A stretch of DNA of 26,659 bases from Gnetum montanum (Eukaryota > Streptophyta > Gnetopsida > Gnetales > Gnetaceae), in contig MNCI01037509.1 of NCBI GenBank assembly GCA_015680685.1, positions 53,285 to 79,943 on the forward strand, in the 5' to 3' direction. Position 1 is the stretch's first letter, and each line of letters begins with the position of its first letter. Positions 1-8,329 of this stretch are shown piece after piece. The translations under genes and the position numbers were made by a program. The notes beneath the pieces are model-generated. The model did no database searches. It saw only the letters and a program-made list of their open reading frames with translations, and had not been told where the DNA came from.

Positions 1-297
1 TGAAAAATTAGGGAAGTTGTTTAAATCGAGCTTGGGTAGACGACTCTCTTTACGATGCCTACGTGAGATTCGAATAGCCTCTTGTAATTGCGTTAAACTT
101 GTAGTGGGCAGTGGGGTTTCATCGTCATCGGGTAAGTTATTCCTTCGTGTGTTGGGATGATGTTATTTTTGTTCATGTTTATAAGAAACTACCACTTCAG
201 GTTGTATACTCCAATCTTCGTCGTCATATAGTTCATTGGTTCTCCAATGAACTTCCTCACTAAGTGTGGCATTATTGTGTTCTTGTAGGAGAGGCAT
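1..297 (-). pseudogene. gag N-terminal fragment of minus-strand gypsy element (cut by window edge)
   Basis: An ATG at 297 opens a 99-codon frame that runs to the window edge with one TAA stop (163-165, codon 45). It starts MPLLQEHNNATLSEEVHW and has an acidic stretch (ELYDDEDWSIQPE), then a basic segment and KLDLNNFPNF. The last motif resembles the LDMNNIPRFEGGYK motif that opens the capsid-like domain of the gag copies at 9.3 and 12.2 kb. It lies about 125 bp downstream of the primer-binding site at 439-421 and belongs to the LTR at 441-1273. As a structural protein, Gag would package element RNA in cytoplasmic particles. Membership of this element's gag is fairly secure from position; the family match rests on a short motif. 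Confidence 0.55.
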
Positions 298-420
298 GGT
301 TGTGAATTGTGTGTGAATTTGTATGTGACTTTTTATAATTATTTCTTCTTCCTAAGAGATATATTGTTAAGTCCTATACAATGACCTTGTATGATGTAAC
401 TAATCTAGATAACTAGCACT

Positions 421-439
421 GTCCCCGGCAATGGTGACA
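421..439 (-). other. Primer-binding site, tRNA-Asp type
   Basis: Minus strand reads TGTCACCATTGCCGGGGAC one base after the LTR end. It resembles the complement of the plant tRNA-Asp 3' end (TGGCGCCGTTGCCGGGGA), typical of Athila/Tat elements, with changes at two CpG sites and one further base. Confidence 0.75.
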
Positions 440-440
440 A

Positions 441-1273
441 TGATGAGTGACGAGATACCCCTACACTCATCCATACGAACACGAGCATTTTCACACACGA
501 TCTAGGAGAACTCCGTAGATGGACTAGTTGTCGCACCTAGATAGTTATCCTTAGGTCACAATTCACTGTCTTCCCACCAAGACTAGTATTATATTTGTCA
601 CGTATAATTTAGTCCAGAGTGACGTGTATGATATGGTTCCTAATCTACGCTACTCCTGAAGGAAATAGAAAGTAATATTAACTACACTAAGCTAGGAGGA
701 AAGGGTAAGAAGGAATCTAAACTAGCCTAAGTGCGATGAGCATCCATTCCTTGATCATCCGTACACATCTTGGACCTTGTGCACGACTACCACTGGGATT
801 ACCAAGTGCAGATCCTAGGTACGCCACTGGGTTACCAAGTAGTTACACTTAAATGCTCGTAATCAAGTCATACTCATTCTACGTTTCTAGGAGATAAGGG
901 TGAGAGAATATTAACTAGAAAAGTAATAAATAACAATTAATTAAATAAATAATAAAGTGAATGCTACAATGATGAAGTAATCTTGATCTTTATTACTGGT
1001 CATGTGCGTCTCCAAGTACGTCACACTCGAATAAAGAATGTCATACAATTACATTCACCACAATGCGGGAAGACACTAGAAAATAATCTAACTCTGGAGG
1101 GATCAAACTGCCAGAGTCTAGCTACAATCTAACTCCTAATTATGAAACAAGGGAGACCTGCTTCTTATTTATAGACATTGCTGTGGACTGCGATATTGCG
1201 GGGGATGGGATATCGTGGCGGACGCAATATCACGTACACGATATCGTGGCCCATGCGATATCGCATCCCATCA
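441..1273 (-). repeat. LTR (5' LTR of minus element), 833 bp
   Basis: On the minus strand it begins TGATGGGATGCGATATCG and ends CACTCATCA, directly followed by the primer-binding site. Terminal TGATG/CATCA ends are present. A TATAAATA-like box lies near 1165-1173, with a GATATC array upstream of it. The element is inserted in another minus LTR (1274-1590): flanking sequence aggtacaatag at 1274 matches uninterrupted LTR sequence at 26480, giving aggta as a candidate target duplication. Confidence 0.8.
1191..1262 (-). promoter_or_regulatory. U3 array of GATATC/GATATT sites
   Basis: Five sites (1192, 1209, 1226, 1240, 1257) lie 14-17 bp apart just upstream of the LTR TATA box. Three are the palindrome GATATC, mostly as CGATATCG or GATATCGTGG. 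Similar arrays sit at the same place in other LTRs of the window. A role as transcription-factor sites is inference. Confidence 0.5.
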
Positions 1274-1590
1274 AGGTACAATAGTGCTTTAATAAAGATT
1301 TGTACACTCAATGACTCCTATTGTGGGCACTCGGGAAAATATTCTAGCTTTGAAATGTAAAAACTGCAAGAGTTCAGCTACTACTATGACTTGAATTCCC
1401 ATAAACACGATGTATTTATAGGTTTTTCTATAAGACTATGTTGACAAGGCCCCATCAACATAGCAAACACTATGTCAATGTAGCCTGGTTGATGGGGCAA
1501 CACCATGTAAATGGGGCCCCATCAATGGAGGCCTATCGACGAGGCCATGTCAACAAGGACTTGTTGACATGACACTTTGATGCTTCATCA
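1274..1590 (-). repeat. LTR fragment (U3/R part), interrupted by the 441-1273 LTR
   Basis: About 89% identical by eye over 180 bp to the minus LTR at 26480-26659 (aataaagat, gtgggcactcg and gatgtatttata blocks). Its minus-strand start is TGATGAAGCA at 1590, the same start as the plus LTR at 3395. It is itself inserted in a plus-strand LTR that resumes at 1591. Confidence 0.75.
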
Positions 1591-2173
1591 ACCAACAATA
1601 AAGATTGAGATTACTTGAAATCATTACAGGAACACTTAGTTTCATTTCTATTTTTAATTAGTTTACTGTTTACTATTTTCATAGTTAATGTTTACGATTA
1701 CTTGCAATTTACTTTTAATGTCATTAAGTGAAATGAGTATGAATAATCTCAAGCATGTAAGTGTAACTACTTAGTAACCCAATAGTACTATCACTTGATA
1801 TGCCCAATACTGTAGTACTTGGTAATCCTAGTAGTAGTTGCATGAAGTCTAAGGTGTGACTAGAAGATCAAGATCAGATGCTCATTACATAGGCTAGTTT
1901 AGATTTGTTTTACTATCACTTAGATTTAGAAATTGTTACTTTCACTTCATGTTCACTAGGATCTTAATGGCCAATATAACATCAATGTCATATACCTCAT
2001 CGTGAGTTAAACCATACACATTGATTTTACTAGCTCATGTGGGAAGACAATGATCACAAACACTAACTAATTACTAGTATAATCTATTGCCTTATTTGCA
2101 GAGTTTGACCAAGATTGTGCCTGAGCACTTGTATCTCGTATGGTTGGGTGTTGGATACTCCACCACTCATTCA
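1591..2173 (+). repeat. LTR, 3' half (subfamily B)
   Basis: Aligns by eye with the LTR at 24747-25582 from the shared aataaagattgag block onward: ccaatagtact, tcctagtagtagtt, ataggctag, gggaagacaatg. It ends in actccaccactcat, like the LTR end at 8193. No clear primer-binding site follows. Its 5' half is missing on this side because a minus LTR interrupts it; accaa (1591-1595) is the right-hand candidate target duplication. Confidence 0.7.
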
Positions 2174-2178
2174 ATGCC

Positions 2179-2274
2179 TTACACATTCATCATCCATCTA
2201 GCCCAGATAAGCTTATCCTTGTTAACATCCAACAAGTCAAACCATATTATGAGTACTTGAAGAAATCTATCTAA
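2179..2274 (+). pseudogene. pol C-terminal scrap (end of integrase region)
   Basis: A 31-codon frame closing with TAA at 2272-2274 contains SPDKLILVNIQQVKPYYEYL. The minus-strand integrase fragment at 22904-23422 ends with a very similar stretch, SPNKKQMVTIQQIKPFHEHK. I therefore read this as the last residues of a plus-strand gypsy Pol polyprotein whose remaining domains are lost. It lies about 1.1 kb upstream of a polypurine tract and plus LTR, as expected for the 3' part of an element. The assignment rests on this one internal match. Confidence 0.5.
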
Positions 2275-3382
2275 CCTACTCACAAGTCTTCCACTTGTTC
2301 TATCTTTCATTTCCCTGATCTTCATAATAGTCATGGAGGTGTTCATTTACAATTGTAGGTACCTTACTGATTTTTCTATTTTCTTTGTTTTACAATTCCT
2401 TTTATTTTTCATTTTCGTTTGCATTTTTCTCTTTTCTTCAAATTTTCACATTTTTAATGTTTTTTAATTCTTTTAACATTTTACATTCTTTATACTTTTT
2501 CATAATTCTTATCATCTTTTCCATTTATTTTATACTTTTTTTTAAACCCTTTGTAAATTTTTTTTTGATCATTAATAAAGCATAGTTAAATCAAGGCAAT
2601 ATGTAACCCAATAAGGTGAAAATTTCTCTATGAAATAAAGCCGTAAGAGACTAATTATTTGCATAGTGAGCCCACATCATCCATCTATCCATTCCAATAA
2701 TAAGAGGTTCTTACCATGGCCATAATGATATTCTTTCCATCATCAAACTAAGAATAAACTTGTGATCATTATTTCTAGATCGAAAAGTGAAGAACCAAGT
2801 GGAATAAAAAGGGTGTGACATCAAGGGGACTTGTGGATTCTTTTTGGATTATTATTGTAAGTTCTATCATGTTACTAAGGTTCTATTATATCCTTGTAGA
2901 TTTAATGAAAAATGGGAGTATGAGTAAAATAAGTGCTACCTTAAAAAAGATGACACAATTAATAAATAAAAGGGCATAAAATAAATTTCTGGGGGTCCCA
3001 TTGGAAAAACATGTTACCCATGCTTGAAGGTAGGTGACTTCTCATAAATGTGAAAATAAAAATAAAGTACCATGAATAAACTCCTCCCTTGGACAATACA
3101 CTAAGTGACAATACTCTTTGTAACATTGATAGTCTTACAATTATAATTCCAAGAGATGAAACGATGTGATGTCACCAAAATGTGGTTTGGACTTGGTTTG
3201 AATCTTAGAGAGGAAGGCTAATGATTACCTTAACTAGTAATGAAACACAAGAGTTCATTATGCTTATGGTAAGACACCTCACGTCCTGATTTCTACAATC
3301 CCGTCAATAATCCCATACCTACCCAATATTTTGTAATGAACTTGTTTCTCTTCTTCTTCACTCAAGGACAAATTTTCATTTA
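2275..3382 (+). other. Element 3' spacer, no recognisable gene
   Basis: Lies between the pol scrap and the polypurine tract. 2369-2571 is a long T/pyrimidine-rich tract with no protein signal (a 66-residue Phe-rich frame there is a composition artefact). The remainder is AT-rich with no coding signal; the coiled-coil frame seen before the 24.7 kb LTR is not recognisable here. Confidence 0.4.
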
Positions 3383-3394
3383 GTCATGGGGGTA
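3383..3394 (+). other. Polypurine tract
   Basis: gtcatgggggta immediately precedes the LTR start TGATGAAGC, in the same arrangement as at 24735. The text upstream (ctcaaggacaaa, ttcatttag) also matches that before the 24.7 kb LTR. It is the plus-strand priming site for reverse transcription. Confidence 0.7.
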
Positions 3395-4171
3395 TGATGA
3401 AGCATGTTTTCATATGCTCTAATCTCAGGTATCTAATGTCAAAGCCTTGATGTTGGGTATTCGAGGTTAGAGCCTGAATGCAATGTTGAGTATCCGATGT
3501 GGCAAGGTATATGCCAGCCTATAAATATAGTGCCTAGACTCCCAATTTAACATAAGTTTTTGCAGTTTCTAGTTACAGTAGCAAAGCTCTTGTAGTTTAT
3601 TTTCCCCAAAGGTAGAATATTTTTTGAGTGCCCGTAGCAGGAATCTAAGTGTGTACAGATCTTTGTTTGAACACTGATGTACTTGAGCGTAGCAGTGTGA
3701 TAGGAATAAAAACAAACTCTTTTGACAATCCTTGCGGCACTGAGAATATATTAATGTTTTCTTTAATGCACTTTACTTTAATGCATTTACTTTTCAGTTG
3801 TTAATGAACATAAGCATGATCACTTTGAGCATACATATAGTGCTTGGGAACCTAGTAATGCTTAATGTTTGGTAGTCCAATAGTGCTATATGTGTTCAAG
3901 ATGTGTCTAGGAAAGTGGGACATGTACTTATGTTAGGCTAGCTACGTAGTAAATAAATTAGGTCATTAATTACTTTACCTTTCATTCTCGTTGTAGGTGA
4001 TTAAACTTATAAAACATAAAATAAGAAAAATCATGTACCTCAATTACACTTAAACCATAGCAAAGGAACTAGTGCATTGGATAACTATAGGTCCACGAAA
4101 TTCGACCGAATCACACATAAATGCCTTAGTGAATCGTAAGGTTGGGCATAGGGGTACCTCGCTGCTCATCA
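3395..4171 (+). repeat. 3' LTR (subfamily A), 777 bp
   Basis: Starts TGATGAAGCA after a polypurine tract and ends ggggtacctcgctgctcatca, like the LTR ending at 11100. TATAAATA is at 3520-3527, followed by the R/U5 blocks tagaatattttttgagtgccc and gaacactgatgtacttgag. No primer-binding site follows, so it is a 3' LTR rather than a 5' one. Confidence 0.8.
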
Positions 4172-4199
4172 ACAAGGATCATTAATTCTTTGAATATTC

Positions 4200-5000
4200 A
4201 GTCGCCTTTTTTTTTTTTGCAATGATATAGAAAAATTTTATCATAAAAAATCCTTTAATCTAGGTTTGGAGAGGAGACACTTTTTGTTGAGTTAGAAGAA
4301 AAATAGATTATCTATAACTTTGGGTTTCTTCATAAGCATGAATTCTTTTATTGTAAAAAAAAAACAATATGTTATTCTTTTAAATACAGAATTTTCTTTC
4401 TCTTCTTGATTCATTGATTGCATCATTAATTTCTTATTTTTCTTTTGTTATATTGTTCAAGTTTTTACCATATGCAAGTTCAGATCCATGACCTACAATC
4501 CTATTTTATTGTAAATTTTAATTTGTATATTAATTTTCTAATTAGTGAGTATAATCCTTGATATGTGCCTATTTGATAATAATGGCCCATTAGTTGCAAG
4601 GACTAATGTTAGATAAGACATTTGTTAATGTGGGATTGACAGAAATAACAAGTCTAACTTTTGTGTCATTATCCAAGTTGAGGATCATTGATTTGTTGAA
4701 GATTCATTTATCTTTTTCTTTGTAGTGATATAGGCCAATTTCAACAATGAGAAACCTTTAATCGAAGCTTGCAAGAAAGAGACATTTTGTTGAGTTAGAA
4801 GAAACATGAATGATCTCTATCTTTTGTTTTATTCATAAACATGGATTCTCCTATTATAAAATATCATAGTATATTGTTCTTTTGAATAAAGAATATTCAT
4901 TCTTCTTTTGATTTATTAAATGCAATTTTAAATCTTACCTTTTCCTTTATTGTACTATTCAATTTTTTCATATGCAACTTCAAATCCCTAATCTTCTCCA
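4200..5000 (+). repeat. Diverged direct repeat, two copies of about 295 bp
   Basis: Copy 1 (about 4200-4495) and copy 2 (about 4700-4998) share ordered blocks: gatatag, cctttaatc, gttgagttagaagaaa, cataa-catg, ttgttcttttgaat-like, tcttcttgatt, catatgcaa-ttca. They lie about 495 bp apart in the same orientation. This could be LTRs of a small non-autonomous element or an old tandem duplication; no primer site was recognised. Confidence 0.5.
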
Positions 5001-5074
5001 TTTACAATGTGTATATAATATATTTATGATATTGAATGAGCTTACTAGTTGAATTGCCAATTGTATGCAGAATT

Positions 5075-5128
5075 GGGAATTAAACTTGCAACCTCATACT
5101 AGAGATACTTTACCAACTACTACATAAC
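5075..5128 (-). repeat. tRNA-like SINE remnant (possible)
   Basis: Read on the minus strand, gttatgtagtagttggta resembles a tRNA A-box (GTAGCTCAGTTGGTA) and, about 30 bp on, aagtttaattccc resembles a B-box. Spacing suits a polymerase III promoter of a tRNA-derived SINE. No tRNA fold is preserved. A related motif (attgaacccatgacctag) appears near 5206. Confidence 0.3.
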
Positions 5129-5381
5129 TAACTCAATTAAAACATAGGTACAACCCAAGATATAGTATCCAATTAGAACTTTATATAATTTAGCATTGCC
5201 CACCGACATTGAACCCATGACCTAGAGCTTTCACTAGGCTAACACCGCATTGTTAGAAATGCTAATTTTAATTTATATGTTTTTGTGATAGAATGCCATT
5301 AAGCACCACTAGCCTAGATATATATTATATATATCTCTATAGTTTGGCTAAGAAGATCTACATTTAAACATGACTATTGGG

Positions 5382-5516
5382 GATGAGGGACAAGACTATT
5401 ACATTCAAACACAATTGTTGGATGAGAAACAAGACTATTACATTGAAACACAACCATTAGATGAGGAACAAGACTAATGTTCAAATCATATAGATCTTAT
5501 GGATGAGAAACAATGG
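5382..5516 (+). repeat. Coding-type minisatellite, 39-42 bp period
   Basis: GATGAG recurs at 5382, 5421, 5460 and 5502 (spacing 39, 39, 42). Read in frame, each unit is 13-14 residues of the type DE-QDYYI-TQ-LL; a TAA interrupts the third unit. All periods are multiples of three. No host protein was recognised. A 10-bp perfect AT palindrome lies just upstream (5317-5337). Confidence 0.65.
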
Positions 5517-5998
5517 AATCTCACTTTCAAAGTAACTTCAACTTGCTCTTGCTTCATCTATCCTATCTTCATTTCTAAATATTCTCTAACCCAAATTTGA
5601 TCTTTGCATTCTATAACATGTCCTTCTAAGCAAATTCTATTAATTGTCATCCATTTATCTTCCTATACCAATTTCTACCATTTAATATAACCCCGGATAG
5701 ATTGTGTATTATGAAAAGTAGTTTTTTTTCCCTCCATGGACAATGGATCCATTTGAAGGTGCTTAAAACTTTATTCAAATCCTTTTACATCTATTTAAAT
5801 AGATATATAAAGGTAGCCTGGTAGAAACCAAAAAAATATTGGAGAGGCAAATTGTTACCATTTACTACGGAGTGTTGGAACCGAAATAAGTGAAACATAT
5901 GTTTAACCCAAGATTTATAAAAATTTATAATAAAGTGTTACCTAGTAGAATCAAACCTGCACAGCACACATGTGACCTGCCTGCACTGTCACCTGAGT
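5517..5998. other. AT-rich stretch, no feature seen
   Basis: No coding frame, repeat or RNA gene could be supported. The last 60 bp run into the 3' side of the kinase pseudogene. Confidence 0.4.
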
Positions 5999-6690
5999 TT
6001 ACCTGCCATCTAACACCGAAGGAGCGAAAGGGATATTGGAGTGTAGAGGCGGCTCGTTCACCGGCAAGTTGCCCTGGATCATCCACACCACTGCGCTCAT
6101 GGTCGGCCTCATGCGGGCTTTCCCTGCACGCACCACAGTGCAATCTTCACCAACAACAAAATCACTTCCATGTCTTCCGTCCCCGCCACTTCCACGGCCG
6201 GATCCGCCATGTTTTCCAACTTTCCTTGTCGGGCCTGCGAAAACACCATAGACGGCAGGTACCAGCTCCACTCACTTCTGCCTCTGTCCACACACCTCCG
6301 GCCACACACAATCTCCAGCAAAACCACGCCGAAGCTGAACACATCGGACTTGGCGGTGACGCCCTGGTTGAATAGCCACTTGGGAGCCATGTAACCAGGC
6401 GTACCACGCATCCTTGAAGTCACCCAGCGGCTCTCCAGATCCCGAAATCCGAAATCTGAAATCCGAAATCTTGGCCCGAAACACATCATCCAGCAAAATA
6501 TTCTCGGGCTTGATGTCCAGGTGCAGAAGGCAGTGGCGGGACTCGTTGTGCAGGTAGGCATGGATAGGCTGGTATGGCGTGGAGAAGATCCACCTGTCCA
6601 GCGATGAGTTTTCCATGAATTCGTAGACCAGGATTCGATGTATGTGCTGAGCGCAGACGCCCATGAGGCGGACCAGGTTGGTATGAGAAG
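5999..6690 (-). pseudogene. Receptor-like Ser/Thr kinase pseudogene (G-type lectin RLK-like), C-terminal kinase part
   Basis: Homology starts at HTNLVRLMGVCAQ (near 6690) and continues with ILVYEFMENSSLDRWIF, the catalytic loop HLDIKPENILLDD, ISDFG, MRGTPGYMAPKWLFNQG, the DVFSFGVVLLEIVCGRR helix, WCVQGKP, RMRPTMSAVVWMI and a TAA at 5999-6001. The family sits in the plasma membrane and phosphorylates downstream signalling proteins. Odd points: about 20-25 residues are missing between WIF and YLHNE; HRD is HLD (non-RD type); the APE motif is APK. An extra 7-bp unit at the DFG motif (6442-6469) shifts the frame by +1, and a lost C in GGAAAGCCCGCATG (near 6113) shifts it back. Everything N-terminal of the HTNLV strand (signal peptide, lectin domain, membrane segment, ATP loop) is absent, so the gene is dead. 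The G-type lectin (SD2-like) assignment is from motif memory and could be a neighbouring RLK subfamily. Confidence 0.9.
6442..6469 (-). repeat. Four 7-bp tandem units at the kinase DFG motif
   Basis: Minus strand reads ATTTCGG, ATTTCAG, ATTTCGG, ATTTCGG in a row. With three units the flanking kinase frames join without a shift; the fourth produces the +1 frameshift. Confidence 0.85.
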
Positions 6691-7426
6691 GACGTTATAT
6701 CTCTGTATATCCTAAAAATATACATAATAATGTGTCCCTTTGCTTGCCTGCAACTTATTATCTCATCATGAAGTTAAACTTTCACTTATGCAAAATGCAT
6801 GACTTAGCAGCTAAATTATGATATTGGAGCGAGGACATAGATCATAGATGTGGTGGAAATTTAACCATTTAAGTAATCTAATCAGGAAAAGTTTATCTTG
6901 GTATAATGGCCAAAGGTCAAAGCAAGAAATTATTAAAAAAAAGGCTTCCTGAGGAATAAGCGTCTTTACGTGGCTTTAAACTATACACGTATTTTACGAT
7001 AACAAGCGACCTGAAAGCCCTCATTCTTACTCGATGCAGAGACTAATTATTAACTCAAAATACACTTTCTCCTCTCTCTGTAAAATGCAGGAGAACTCTT
7101 TTTGGGTCTTGATTCGGTATTAATGCATCCCATTGACCATGTGTGCAGAATCAACATTCGTCCATGGCAATGGGTTCTTCCATGTCCATGCGATGGCGGC
7201 TCTTTTTTATTGTTTTGAGCCCAGGTACGATGGCATGGCGTCATGTAGTTATCATCCCTATTTCACCATGCCCAAGGTGTTTTGAAAAAAAAAATTATAT
7301 CATTTGTAGGTTTTTTTTTCCATGCTCATTTCTTTTTTGCACGTGGGAATTCATTCGGTGTGCTCATTCATTTTGTTTTTGCAGTCGCTAATTGCTGTTG
7401 TCTTTTCATCGTAATCGATTTTGTAT
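6691..7426. other. No gene resolved; possible 5' remnant of the next feature
   Basis: The upstream part of the kinase is not found here. At 7163-7225 a short frame begins MAMGSSMSMRWRLFFIVLS, which looks like a signal-peptide start, followed by gtacgatgg and, at 7371-7384, a pyrimidine-rich tttttgcag. That could be an exon-intron-exon remnant joined to 7427-7620, but nothing proves it. Confidence 0.25.
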
Positions 7427-7620
7427 AAGGTTGTTCTTGAAGATGACCTCATATTTGCAGCGAGAAAGCTTGGGATAGATGGTCTATAGAGATTCAAAGA
7501 TCTTGAAGCTGAGGTGAAGAGTATTTATGGAAATAAGCTTCCCAATAAAGTTCAAAGGATTTTGCTAGAGCTTGAAAGAAAAGCTATTTATATATGATTA
7601 TATTCTTAGTGAAAGCTTGA
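7427..7620 (+). pseudogene. Exon-like remnant of an unrecognised plant gene
   Basis: One frame reads KVVLEDDLIFAARKLGIDGL, stop (TAG 7487-7489), RFKDLEAEVKSIYGNKLP, NKVQRILLELERKAIYI, then TGA. Shifting by one base continues as YDYILSESLTHAYYGE to a TAG near 7641. The charged, helix-forming composition with ordinary codon variety differs from the flanking AT-rich DNA, which suggests a decayed exon. I do not recognise the family. The LTR at 7816 lies downstream. Confidence 0.35.
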
Positions 7621-7815
7621 CTCATGCCTACTATGGGGAGTAGGTATTTATGTCTTTTTGGTAGGTCTACAAACTGGTTAAAGGATGATAGTTAAAAGGG
7701 TTAGATTCTCGGCTTGATGTAGTTCATTCTTTGGAATAGAGTAGAAACCATTAGTTGTTAGAAATTTGATTATCAAATTATATTGCATATTGGTTTTAGG
7801 CCTCTGCTTGTCTCT

Positions 7816-8193
7816 TGATAAAGTAAAAAATTTCACCATAACAATATCATAGTTACGATATTGTATCTACGATGTCATAGATACTTTATCATATTTCATG
7901 ATATGTTATCATATAAACAATATTGTGGGGTTCGTGCCAACCTATAAAAGCAACACTTAGGTGCACAGATCCGCAATATATTTGATAACAAAGTAGTAGA
8001 ACTCTTTTAGTTTGTTTTCGTGATTTTAGCTTTCAGTACTTAGTAGTGTGTGCCTGTAGTGTGATGTTAAGTGATTGATCAAAGTATTTATTCAAGTGTG
8101 ATGTACTTAGATGCATTGCATGACCAAAAATACAGATTAAGATTACTTTCCTTCATTGTAGCAACACTTAGTTTTATACTCCACCACTCATCA
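7816..8193 (+). repeat. Shortened 5' LTR (subfamily B), 378 bp
   Basis: Starts TGATAAAGTAAAAAATTTC, matching the LTR start at 25584, and ends ccaccactcatca directly before a primer-binding site. Compared with the 836-bp LTR at 24747 it lacks roughly 450 bp: the sequence jumps from gcaacacttag straight to ttttatactccacc. No polypurine tract precedes it, consistent with a 5' LTR. It carries GATATT/ATATCAT motifs at 7847-7930. Confidence 0.7.
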
Positions 8194-8194
8194 T

Positions 8195-8213
8195 TGGCAC
8201 CGTTGCCGAGGAT
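8195..8213 (+). other. Primer-binding site, tRNA-Asp type
   Basis: TGGCACCGTTGCCGAGGAT, one base after the LTR end. It matches the tRNA-Asp complement except at two positions. Confidence 0.85.
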
Positions 8214-8329
8214 AAGTCAATGTTATGCTAAGTAATTAATTTTTCAAAGGTCGGTGTATCTGAAACTTTAAGTTAAATTGAACAATTATAAGTAAAGCAC
8301 ACTTTTAAGATAAACCATCTAAAACTATA

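Noticed and set aside
2385-2585. Phe-rich 66-residue frame resembling a membrane protein
   Set aside because: Produced by a T-rich tract (ttt codons); no conserved motif.
5890-6375. 161-residue plus-strand open frame
   Set aside because: It is antisense to the receptor-like kinase pseudogene; kinase motifs are only on the minus strand.
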